Part shown: piece by piece, positions 35,083-42,852 of the stretch
How the letters are laid out: each line of letters opens with the position of its first letter
How positions within the stretch are numbered: the first letter of the stretch is position 1
Assembly: GCF_025847235.1 (NCBI RefSeq)
Contig: NZ_JAOZEW010000021.1
Coordinates: forward strand, 47,211 to 111,210
DNA: 64,000 bases
Direction of reading: 5' to 3'
From: Flavobacterium shii
Lineage (GTDB): Bacteria; Bacteroidota; Bacteroidia; Flavobacteriales; Flavobacteriaceae
Notes under the pieces: model-generated
Seen by the model: only the letters and a program-made list of their open reading frames with translations
The model's database searches: none
Told to the model about the DNA's origin: nothing
Program-made: the position numbers and the translations under genes

Positions 35083-36285
35083 ATGGTAAAAGGAGTTGCT
35101 ATAACTGGTATGGGAATAATTTCTTCAATCGGAAATTCGGTTGAGGAAAATTATATTTCATTAATAAATAACAAGGTTGCTATTACAACCATCGAAAACA
35201 TTTCGACTGTTCATGCCGATGTTATTAAGGTTGGTGAAATAAAAAAAACCAATGCTGAGTTAATCGCTCAATTACAACTTGACGAAGAAAACAACTTTTC
35301 GAGAACAGCAATGCTTGGTGCAATTGCTGCCAAGGAAGCTGTTGCAAATGCAGGAATCACATCTATTAATGAATATAAAACGGGATTAATTTCGGCAACA
35401 AGTGTTGGCGGAATGGATATGACCGAAAAATATTATTATGATTATTTCGAAAATCCGGAAGTTGAAAAATACATTAGCTGCCATAATTGTGGTGATGTAG
35501 CTCAAAAAATTGCCAATGAACTTGGATTAAAAGGTATGGTTACGACAATAAGTACTGCTTGTTCTTCGGCTGCAAATGCAATTATGCTTGGTGCAAGATT
35601 GATAAAAACCGGAAAACTCGATCGTGTAATTGTTGGAGGAACCGATGCTTTGGCAAAATTTACAATCAACGGTTTTAAGACTTTAATGATCCTATCCGAT
35701 GGTTACAACAAACCTTTTGATAATGAACGCAAAGGGTTAAATCTTGGTGAAGCTGCTGCTTTTTTAGTTTTGGAATCTGATGAAGTTGTAAAAAAAGAAA
35801 ATAAAAAAGTACTCGCTCATGTTTCGGGTTATGGTAATGCCAATGATGCTTTTCATCAAACTGCTTCATCAGAAAATGGTGATGGTGCTTATCTTGCCAT
35901 GAAAAAAGCATTTGATGTTGCAGCTTTAAACCCAAGCGAAATAGATTATATAAATGTTCATGGAACAGCAACTCCCAATAATGATTTATCAGAAGGAAGG
36001 GCTATTCTTAGAATTTACAATGAACAACCTGTTCCCGATTTTAGCTCGACTAAACCTTTTACGGGGCATACTCTGGCAGCTGCAGCAGCAATCGAAGCAG
36101 TTTATAGTGTACTTGCTATCCAAAACAATGTGGTTTTTCCAAGTTTAAATTTTGAAACTCCAATGCAGGAATTTAATCTAACACCACAAACAACTTTAAA
36201 ACATAAAAATATCGAACACGTATTATCAAATTCATTTGGATTTGGTGGTAATTGTTCCACTCTTATATTTTCTAAAAACAAATGA
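35083..36285 (+). CDS. Ketosynthase of the aryl-polyene KS/CLF pair
   Basis: A 400-residue FabF-type ketosynthase with C160 in TISTACSSAAN, H293 in NVHGTATPNND and H329 in PFTGHTLA. The next gene overlaps it by 4 bp and encodes a ketosynthase-like protein without the Cys, so the two form the KS and chain-length-factor heterodimer that iteratively builds the polyene (ApeO/ApeC-type). The product length cannot be predicted from sequence alone. Confidence 0.92.
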   Translation: MVKGVAITGMGIISSIGNSVEENYISLINNKVAITTIENISTVHADVIKVGEIKKTNAELIAQLQLDEENNFSRTAMLGAIAAKEAVANAGITSINEYKTGLISATSVGGMDMTEKYYYDYFENPEVEKYISCHNCGDVAQKIANELGLKGMVTTISTACSSAANAIMLGARLIKTGKLDRVIVGGTDALAKFTINGFKTLMILSDGYNKPFDNERKGLNLGEAAAFLVLESDEVVKKENKKVLAHVSGYGNANDAFHQTASSENGDGAYLAMKKAFDVAALNPSEIDYINVHGTATPNNDLSEGRAILRIYNEQPVPDFSSTKPFTGHTLAAAAAIEAVYSVLAIQNNVVFPSLNFETPMQEFNLTPQTTLKHKNIEHVLSNSFGFGGNCSTLIFSKNK

Positions 36286-37343
36286 GGAAAACATATATAA
36301 ATGGTACAGGTTGTCTTTCAGCTCAAAAAACATTTGATACTATTTTTTTGGAAGACGCAGAATGGAATAAAAATGACAACGTTTTATTTTTAAAAAAACC
36401 CGTTTACAAAGACTTTATCTCTCCGGTTGCAAGCCGAAGAATGGCTAATGGTATCAAAAACGGAATAGTAGCTTCGGCTTATGCTCTGAAAGAAGCCAAT
36501 GTTCCGAATGTTGATGCGATTATTACCGGAACAGGAATGGGTTGTATCGAGGATTCAGAAAAATTCTTAAAAGCAATTATCGATAATAATGAGGAGTTTT
36601 TAACACCAACCGCTTTTATACAATCTACACACAATACCGTTGGTGCACAAATTGCCCTTACCTTACAATGTAAAGGATATAACTTTACTTATGTAAATGG
36701 CGCAATCTCTTTTGAGTCGGCTCTTTTGGATGCAAAAATGCAGATTGAAGGAAACGAAGCCAACTCAGTATTAGTAGGTGGCGTTGATGAAAATGGTGAT
36801 TATACAATATCTCTTTTTAAATTGGCTGGGTATATAAAAGAGGACAGAAAAGAACCTTACCTACTTTTAAACGAAACCACAAAAGGATATATTTATGGTG
36901 AGGGAGCTAGCTTCTTTGTTTTAGAAAATGAAAAAAAAGATACCACCTATGCCGAACTTCTGGATGTAGAAATTAAAAATATACTACAAGAAAATGAAGT
37001 TGAAGCTGAAGTTATTGAATTTCTAAAATCTAATAAATTAGAAGTTTCGGATATTGATGCTATTGTCTTAGGTTGTAATGGTGATGTTGAATTCGATTCC
37101 TATTATAGCAATTTGGCAGAAAATGCTTTCGCAAATACACCACAAGTTTATTACAAACATTTAAGTGGAGAATACAATACAGCTTCGGCTTTTGGATTAT
37201 GGGTTGGTTCTAAAATCATCAAGACACAAACAATACCGGAACTTGTTAAAGCTAATTCATTAGAGAAATCAACATACAACACCATTCTATTATATAACCA
37301 ATTAAACGGTAAAGACCATAGTTTTACATTAATTTCAAAATGA
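36282..37343 (+). CDS. Chain length factor of the KS/CLF pair
   Basis: A 353-residue ketosynthase homologue. Alignment of TYVNGAISFESALLD with the partner TISTACSSAANAIML puts Ala141 where the catalytic Cys should be, and the C-terminal His motifs are not conserved. It is therefore a non-condensing partner that shapes the chain-length pocket. Its start overlaps the ketosynthase stop and its stop overlaps the next start, so expression is translationally coupled. Confidence 0.88.
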   Translation: MRKTYINGTGCLSAQKTFDTIFLEDAEWNKNDNVLFLKKPVYKDFISPVASRRMANGIKNGIVASAYALKEANVPNVDAIITGTGMGCIEDSEKFLKAIIDNNEEFLTPTAFIQSTHNTVGAQIALTLQCKGYNFTYVNGAISFESALLDAKMQIEGNEANSVLVGGVDENGDYTISLFKLAGYIKEDRKEPYLLLNETTKGYIYGEGASFFVLENEKKDTTYAELLDVEIKNILQENEVEAEVIEFLKSNKLEVSDIDAIVLGCNGDVEFDSYYSNLAENAFANTPQVYYKHLSGEYNTASAFGLWVGSKIIKTQTIPELVKANSLEKSTYNTILLYNQLNGKDHSFTLISK

Positions 37344-38116
37344 TAACGCATAAAAGAACTTCTTTGTTTTTTATCATTATATTGCTTTTATTGCTTCTTA
37401 CGAAACTTTATATAGCGATCAATTTTTGTTGGTTTATCCTAATTGGAATGGTCTGGCTAACTATTGTGGCAATAAATTCGGCACGAATAAAATCCAACTA
37501 TCATGTAAGGGCTTATTGCAACAATCCATTTTTGACCAAGAAAAAAATTGCATTAACATTCGATGATGGTCCAAGCGAAACCACATTAGAAGTGCTGGAT
37601 GTTTTAAAAAAATATGGCATAAAAGCTACTTTTTTTTGCATTGGGAAAAATATCGAGAAACATCCCGAAATTATAGAACGTATCTTATCCGAAGGTCATC
37701 AGGTTGGAAATCATTCTTATAGTCATTCCCATTTTTTTGATTTTTACAATGCCAAAAAAATACTGGAAGAACTGGAAAAAACTGATGCCCTACTGGAAAA
37801 ATTTACTTCAAAAAAAATTAAATTCTTCAGACCTCCATATGGTGTAACAACTCCATCGATTCGAAGAGCTTTAAAAATAAGTAAACATAGAGTAATAGGT
37901 TGGAATATTCGATCACTCGATGGTGGAATTAAAGACCAAAAAATTATTTACAATCGTATTATAAAACGAGTTTCTCCTGGCGGAATCGTACTTTTGCATG
38001 ACACGGCTACACATTCGGTTTTGGTCTTGGAACAGTTTTTGCAATTTTTGCAGCAAAACAATTATACCGTGATTTCGGTGGAAAAACTTTTGAATCTTAA
38101 AGCATATGAAGACTAA
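37340..38116 (+). CDS. NodB-like polysaccharide deacetylase
   Basis: A 258-residue carbohydrate esterase family 4 protein. Two N-terminal hydrophobic segments (about 8-45) anchor it in the inner membrane. The NodB motifs are complete: TFDDGPS (catalytic and metal Asp), HSYSH (zinc ligands), FFRPPYG, and LLHDTATHS. It would deacetylate an N-acetylated sugar or remove an acyl group. A role on the pigment is unclear, but such genes recur in flavobacterial pigment clusters. It overlaps both neighbours. Confidence 0.88.
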   Translation: MITHKRTSLFFIIILLLLLLTKLYIAINFCWFILIGMVWLTIVAINSARIKSNYHVRAYCNNPFLTKKKIALTFDDGPSETTLEVLDVLKKYGIKATFFCIGKNIEKHPEIIERILSEGHQVGNHSYSHSHFFDFYNAKKILEELEKTDALLEKFTSKKIKFFRPPYGVTTPSIRRALKISKHRVIGWNIRSLDGGIKDQKIIYNRIIKRVSPGGIVLLHDTATHSVLVLEQFLQFLQQNNYTVISVEKLLNLKAYED

Positions 38117-38741
38117 AATATATTTGTTCGTTTTAATTCTGAATCTGTTCACAATGAACCTGTTTGCGCAAGAACAAAAAATGTCCGACGGTGAAATTGC
38201 AGCTTTCAAACAATCTGTAAATGTGGTTTCGAAAAAAATTAAAACATTAAGTACCGATTTTATCCAATACAAACATCTTGATTTTCTATCAAAGGATATT
38301 GAAACATCCGGAAAGATGATTTTTAAAGAACCAAACTTGTTACAATGGCAATACAAGAAACCATATAACTATAGTATTGTTTTTAAAAATGGTAAAATCC
38401 TTATTAACGACGAAGGTAAAAAGAGTGCGGTTGATATTGGTAACAGCAAAATTTTTGGAAGAATCAATAAACTTATTGTTGGTAGTGTAAGTGGCGATAT
38501 GTTTGATGATAAGGAATTTAGCATCAGTTATTTTAAATCAAAAAACCAGAACATTGCGAAATTTATTCCAAAAGATGTAACTTTAAAGAAATACATCAAA
38601 CAAATAGAATTGACTTTTGATAAAGAAGACGCAACAGTTGTTCAGGTAAAACTCCTTGAATCATCTGAAGATTATACTCGAATTGTACTTAAAAATAAAG
38701 TGATAAATGCAAAAATCGACGACTCCGTTTTTACTAATTAA
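38106..38741 (+). CDS. LolA-like outer-membrane lipoprotein carrier
   Basis: A 211-residue periplasmic protein with a signal peptide (cleavage after about residue 21, LFA/QEQ). The mature part has the LolA pattern: SGKMIFKEPNLLQWQYKKPY near the N-terminus with hydrophobic-groove strands after. It overlaps the deacetylase gene by 11 bp and the next by 35 bp. Aryl-polyene clusters carry LolA-like proteins that probably shuttle the hydrophobic product across the periplasm. Confidence 0.86.
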   Translation: MKTKIYLFVLILNLFTMNLFAQEQKMSDGEIAAFKQSVNVVSKKIKTLSTDFIQYKHLDFLSKDIETSGKMIFKEPNLLQWQYKKPYNYSIVFKNGKILINDEGKKSAVDIGNSKIFGRINKLIVGSVSGDMFDDKEFSISYFKSKNQNIAKFIPKDVTLKKYIKQIELTFDKEDATVVQVKLLESSEDYTRIVLKNKVINAKIDDSVFTN

Positions 38742-39345
38742 TTGCTTTTTGATCATTTTTCTATTTTCATGTGGTCAAAAAATTACAAAGAATTATTCTC
38801 CAAAACCATTAGAAAAAACGTCTTACGAAGCACCTTATTTTTCTAATCCCGAAATTGACTATGTTTATAAAGCAAACATAACAGTTTATGGTCACGAATT
38901 ATCGGGGATATTTATTGCAAAAAAAATAAATGATACTACACATCGAGTTGTATTTACAACCGAATTTGGTAATAAATTATTAGACTTTGAGATATCCGAA
39001 ACTGATTTTAAAGTTAACTCAATAGTATCCGAATTGGATCGAAAAATTCTTATTTCGACCTTAAAAAAAGACTTTCGATTACTCCTTAAAAAGAACTATT
39101 TAATTGAGAAACAATTTGAAAATCAAACAAATACCATTTATCAATCTGTAGATGGTAACCGATTTAATTTTATATTTTTATCGAAAGAAAATCAAAAATT
39201 AGAAAAGGTAGTACACGCTTCTTCAACAAAAGAAAAAATAACTATTAGTTTTAGTTCAGAAAACAATATTTTTGCTGAAAAAATTGAGATTTTACATCAA
39301 AATATAAAGTTAAAAATAGAATTGAATTATTTTAAAACAGAATAA
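38707..39345 (+). CDS. Lipoprotein of unknown function (export partner candidate)
   Basis: A 212-residue lipoprotein with lipobox IFLFSC and lipidated Cys22. Its beta-rich mature part shows a repeated S-x-F/I strand pattern. It overlaps the LolA-like gene by 35 bp. In aryl-polyene clusters the LolA-like gene is paired with a small outer-membrane lipoprotein, and this protein fits that role as LolB-like acceptor. Direct homology could not be confirmed by eye. Confidence 0.77.
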   Translation: MQKSTTPFLLINCFLIIFLFSCGQKITKNYSPKPLEKTSYEAPYFSNPEIDYVYKANITVYGHELSGIFIAKKINDTTHRVVFTTEFGNKLLDFEISETDFKVNSIVSELDRKILISTLKKDFRLLLKKNYLIEKQFENQTNTIYQSVDGNRFNFIFLSKENQKLEKVVHASSTKEKITISFSSENNIFAEKIEILHQNIKLKIELNYFKTE

Positions 39346-39393
39346 AATAAAGAAATAAATCTTAATAAAATTATTAACCAACACCAAATCAAA

Positions 39394-40020
39394 ATGAAAA
39401 AAATAATCTTAATTGCTTTTGGAATTCTAGTTGGAATCCTCAACACACAAGCCCAAGTAACTGTAAACCCTGGAGTAAAGGGTGGTTTGAATTTTTCGAG
39501 ATTAACAAATTTTGAAGCCAATGGTCCTAAAGTAGATTTTAATTTAGGTGGATACGCAGCTATAAAATTCAATCGTTTATATACGCTTCAACCCGAAGTA
39601 AATTATTCCAGACAAGGTGTAAGAAGCGAATATGTAAACTTTTTCTCGCCGACACCAAATTATAATAATTCTCGAACAAAAACATACTCACTAGATTATG
39701 TTTCGCTAAGTGTTATTAATAAATTTAACTTTGCTGGTCGTCCTTTTTATGCATTAGTTGGGCCTTCATTGGACTTTAAAGTTGCCGATAATTTTTCAAG
39801 TTATAATCGTCCTGTAGATTTTGATTTTTCTATTGTTGGCGGTGTTGGGTATACTTTACCAAACGGATTATCATTTGAAGCAAGAATCAAACAAGGTTTT
39901 CTTGATATTTTTGGAAACGATTATTTTTACAAAGACAGTAATAACGATTACCACTACAATGATGTTGTGTTAAACCAAGTTTTTCAACTTGGAATTACCT
40001 ATACATTTAAAGTAAAATAA
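39394..40020 (+). CDS. Small outer-membrane beta-barrel protein 1
   Basis: A 208-residue protein with a Sec signal peptide (MKKIILIAFGILVGILNTQA) and a PorT/OmpW-like barrel: GVKGGLNFSRLTN, LQPEVNYSRQG, ALVGPSLDFKVAD, GLSFEARIKQGF and a closing QLGITYTFKVK. The adjacent protein is a clear paralogue. These barrels are frequent in flavobacteria; here it may help insert or localise pigment in the outer membrane, or respond to it. Confidence 0.85.
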   Translation: MKKIILIAFGILVGILNTQAQVTVNPGVKGGLNFSRLTNFEANGPKVDFNLGGYAAIKFNRLYTLQPEVNYSRQGVRSEYVNFFSPTPNYNNSRTKTYSLDYVSLSVINKFNFAGRPFYALVGPSLDFKVADNFSSYNRPVDFDFSIVGGVGYTLPNGLSFEARIKQGFLDIFGNDYFYKDSNNDYHYNDVVLNQVFQLGITYTFKVK

Positions 40021-40023
40021 AAA

Positions 40024-40668
40024 ATGAATTATAGAAATTTCTTTTTTGCCCTATTCACATTTATAGGAATTAATCAGGCTCAAGCACAAGTAACTTTTAA
40101 ACCGGGAATTCAAGCCGGGATTAACATTTCGAAATTGACAAATTCAAATCTTGGTAACAAAACCGATTTTTATATTGGAGGATTTGGCGCCTTAAAACTT
40201 TCGAAATTTTATACATTACAACCTGAATTAACCTATTCAAGACAAGGTGGTAAAGGAAATGTTTCTATGGGAACCACAACTATTTATGATTATACAACAA
40301 ATAGTTACACTATTACTAATTATGAAGAGGCCAATGTAAATGTATCACTGCAATATATTTCTGGAATAACGATTAATAAATTTAATTTTACTGAAAGTTT
40401 TTATGTCTTAGTAGGTCCTTTTTGTGATATACTTATCGCGGATACATTTAAAGTAGACCCAAAAGACAAAGAAAGAGATTTTAGCAAAGGAGACGATATT
40501 GATTTAGGAATCATTGGAGGATTGGGATACAGCCTGAAAAATGGAGTTTCATTTGAAGCTAGAATTAAGAAAGGCTTTACAAGTACACTAACAAATTATT
40601 ATGCATACTCAACAAATAATACAAATTTAGTTTATCAAATAGGTGCAACATATATCTTTGGAAAATAA
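40024..40668 (+). CDS. Small outer-membrane beta-barrel protein 2 (paralogue)
   Basis: A 214-residue paralogue of the preceding gene, 3 bp downstream. It has a signal peptide ending QAQAQ and matching blocks GIQAGINISKLTN, LQPELTYSRQGG, VLVGPFCDILIAD and GVSFEARIKKGF. The tandem order and shared blocks show gene duplication. The central loops differ, including an acidic/lysine-rich loop (about 140-155). Confidence 0.85.
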   Translation: MNYRNFFFALFTFIGINQAQAQVTFKPGIQAGINISKLTNSNLGNKTDFYIGGFGALKLSKFYTLQPELTYSRQGGKGNVSMGTTTIYDYTTNSYTITNYEEANVNVSLQYISGITINKFNFTESFYVLVGPFCDILIADTFKVDPKDKERDFSKGDDIDLGIIGGLGYSLKNGVSFEARIKKGFTSTLTNYYAYSTNNTNLVYQIGATYIFGK

Positions 40669-40678
40669 AAATACAATT

Positions 40679-41050
40679 ATGGTTTTAAAAGACTTTTATA
40701 AAATACTTTCATTAGAAAATACAAGTGATTCTAAATACGATGCAGTCATTTTGGTAAATGAGAAACATGATGTTTTTAAAGGACATTTCCCAGACAATCC
40801 GATAATGCCTGGCGTATGCATGATCCAGATTATAAAAGAACTTTCGGAAAAAATTACCCAAAGTAGCCTAATGATGCAAACGCTTAGTAATGTTAAATTC
40901 ATGGCGTTAATCAATCCAGAAGTTACACCCGAATTACGTTTAGAATTGGATATCACCACAACCGAAGATGGTTTGGTAAAAGTAAAAAACACGACTTATT
41001 TTAACGAAACAGTTGCTTTAAAACTAAGCAATGTTTATAAAAAAGCTTAA
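40679..41050 (+). CDS. FabZ-like 3-hydroxyacyl-ACP dehydratase with Glu replaced
   Basis: A 123-residue hotdog protein with the FabZ segment GHFPDNPIMPGV containing the catalytic His. Fourteen residues after the His, where FabZ has the catalytic Glu, is Gln (GVCMIQIIKEL). The start is the ATG at 40679; the frame is open 12 codons upstream, inside the preceding gene. The two hotdog proteins at 25217 and 25657 have the opposite pattern, Glu without His, so a mixed dimer could rebuild the site. Alternatively it acts in chain transfer. Confidence 0.85.
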   Translation: MVLKDFYKILSLENTSDSKYDAVILVNEKHDVFKGHFPDNPIMPGVCMIQIIKELSEKITQSSLMMQTLSNVKFMALINPEVTPELRLELDITTTEDGLVKVKNTTYFNETVALKLSNVYKKA

Positions 41051-41052
41051 TT

Positions 41053-41538
41053 ATGAAACTATTTATATCATTGATTTTATGGGTAGGTTTAGTAAGTGTT
41101 CCTGATCTTGCTACCATTAGAAAAATATATCCTACAGCTTCAGATTCTGAAACCAGCGCTAAAGAATTTACCGCAAAACTTGAAGATATTTCTAACACCG
41201 ACGAAAATATTCTGGTAGCATACAAAGCCGCTTCTATCCTATTGGATTCTAAATTTGAAAAAAAATTATCTGTCAAAATGAGTCGTTTTAAAGAAGGTGC
41301 CAAGTTATTGGAAAGTACTATCGCAAAAGAACCAAACTCGACAGAAATTAGAATGATTCGATTAAGTATTCAGGAAAATGTTCCGGGAATTACGGGTTAT
41401 AGAAAAAACATCAAAGAAGACAAAAAATTTATTATAGCGCACTATAAAGACCAAAATAATGCGCTAAAAGAATATTTAAAAAACTTTATCCAACAATCCA
41501 AAAGCTTCTCTGCTGAAGAAAAGCAAACGATAAAGTAG
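41053..41538 (+). CDS. Exported small helical protein of unknown function
   Basis: A 161-residue protein with a short signal peptide (MKLFISLILWVGLVSV). The mature part is highly charged and mostly helical. It is 2 bp downstream of the dehydratase and 18 bp upstream of the glycosyltransferase, so it is part of the operon. I recognise no known domain. A periplasmic accessory role in pigment transport is a guess from context. Confidence 0.72.
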   Translation: MKLFISLILWVGLVSVPDLATIRKIYPTASDSETSAKEFTAKLEDISNTDENILVAYKAASILLDSKFEKKLSVKMSRFKEGAKLLESTIAKEPNSTEIRMIRLSIQENVPGITGYRKNIKEDKKFIIAHYKDQNNALKEYLKNFIQQSKSFSAEEKQTIK

Positions 41539-41556
41539 TTAAATAAAAACCACAAA

Positions 41557-42744
41557 ATGAAACCTATTTTATCTCAAGAAGAACAACTTACTCAAACCAA
41601 TTTTTGTGTTATTGTACCCACATATAATAATGACAAAACGTTAGCGAAAGTTCTTAATTCCATTTTAACCTACACCAAAGAAATTATTGTAGTTAATGAT
41701 GGATCAACAGATAAAACAGGTAAAATTTTAGAAGATTTTCCAGAATTAATCCAAATTCACCATCCCGAAAACCAAGGAAAAGGGATTGCATTACAAAACG
41801 GATTTAACAAAGCAATTGCTTTAAATTACGAGTATGCAGTAACAATCGACTCCGATGGACAACATTTTGCTTCGGATATTCCTTCATTTATTGATTTTAT
41901 TCAAAACGAACCGAATACCTTACTAATTGGTAGTCGTAATATGTCACAAGAAAATGTGCCTAAAAAAAGTAGTTTTGGGAATAAATTTTCAAATTTCTGG
42001 TTTTGGTTTGAAACAGGAATTCGTCTCGAAGACACACAATCCGGTTTTCGATTATATCCCTTAAAACTAATTCCCGAAAGATATTATACTCCAAAATTTG
42101 AGTTTGAAATCGAAGTAATTGTACGTTCTGCCTGGAAAGGGATTCCGGTTAAAAACATTCCGGTTAAAATTCTATACGATCCTCAGGAAAGAGTTTCCCA
42201 TTTTCGCCCATTTAAGGATTTTACCCGAATTAGTATATTAAATACAGTATTAGTATTTATTGCTCTTGTATATATTAAACCAAGAGATTTGGTTCGAAAC
42301 ATTAAAAAAAAAGGGCTTAAAAAATTCCTACTTGAAGATATTCTGGAAAGTGACGAATCTAATTACAAAAAATCGGCTGCGATTGCATTAGGCGTTTTTA
42401 TTGGAATTTCACCTTTTTGGGGTTTCCAAACCGTGTTACTTCTTTTCTTTGCAACATTATTTAAGCTCAACAAAGTCATTGCTTTCTTGGCATCAAATGT
42501 TAGTTTCCCACCTTTTATTCCTTTAGTAATATATGGATCTTTAAAAATGGGAAGTTTATTTGTTTCAAGCAACTCCTCCTTAACACTAAATGATTCATTG
42601 GCACTTACAGATGTTTCAAAAAACATAACCCAATACGTTGTTGGAAGTCTCCTTTTAGCATCCGTCTCTGCATTACTTTTAGGCCTTCTGAGTTATTTGC
42701 TTTTAACAGCTTTTAATTCGAATAAAAATAAAACCAATAATTAA
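41557..42744 (+). CDS. Family 2 glycosyltransferase fused to DUF2062
   Basis: A 395-residue protein. Residues 15-225 form a GT-A glycosyltransferase family 2 domain (VIVPTYNNDKTL, NDGSTDKTG, DxD-like TIDSDGQH). From about 270 a DUF2062 domain follows with hydrophobic helices (SAAIALGVFIGISPFWGF, FPPFIPLVIYG). Such fusions are common in aryl-polyene clusters of Bacteroidota and other bacteria. It could glycosylate a lipid or a pigment precursor at the inner membrane. The sugar donor cannot be read. Confidence 0.88.
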   Translation: MKPILSQEEQLTQTNFCVIVPTYNNDKTLAKVLNSILTYTKEIIVVNDGSTDKTGKILEDFPELIQIHHPENQGKGIALQNGFNKAIALNYEYAVTIDSDGQHFASDIPSFIDFIQNEPNTLLIGSRNMSQENVPKKSSFGNKFSNFWFWFETGIRLEDTQSGFRLYPLKLIPERYYTPKFEFEIEVIVRSAWKGIPVKNIPVKILYDPQERVSHFRPFKDFTRISILNTVLVFIALVYIKPRDLVRNIKKKGLKKFLLEDILESDESNYKKSAAIALGVFIGISPFWGFQTVLLLFFATLFKLNKVIAFLASNVSFPPFIPLVIYGSLKMGSLFVSSNSSLTLNDSLALTDVSKNITQYVVGSLLLASVSALLLGLLSYLLLTAFNSNKNKTNN

Positions 42745-42756
42745 ATTAAATATTTT

Positions 42757-42830
42757 GCCACAGATTAAAGGATTAAAAATATTTATATTCGCAACGAAAG
42801 TAATCTGTGTCAATCAGTATAATCAGTGGC
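42757..42830. repeat. Degenerate inverted repeat in the GT-MMPL gap
   Basis: GCCACAGATT (42757-42766) is inverted relative to AATCTGTG (42802-42809) and to AATCAGTGGC (42821-42830). The module CCACAGATTAAAGGATTA looks like the degenerate dispersed repeats common between flavobacterial genes. No ORF lies in it. It may form an mRNA hairpin separating the glycosyltransferase from the exporter. Confidence 0.5.
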
Positions 42831-42852
42831 TAAAAAACTTTAAACAATAAAC

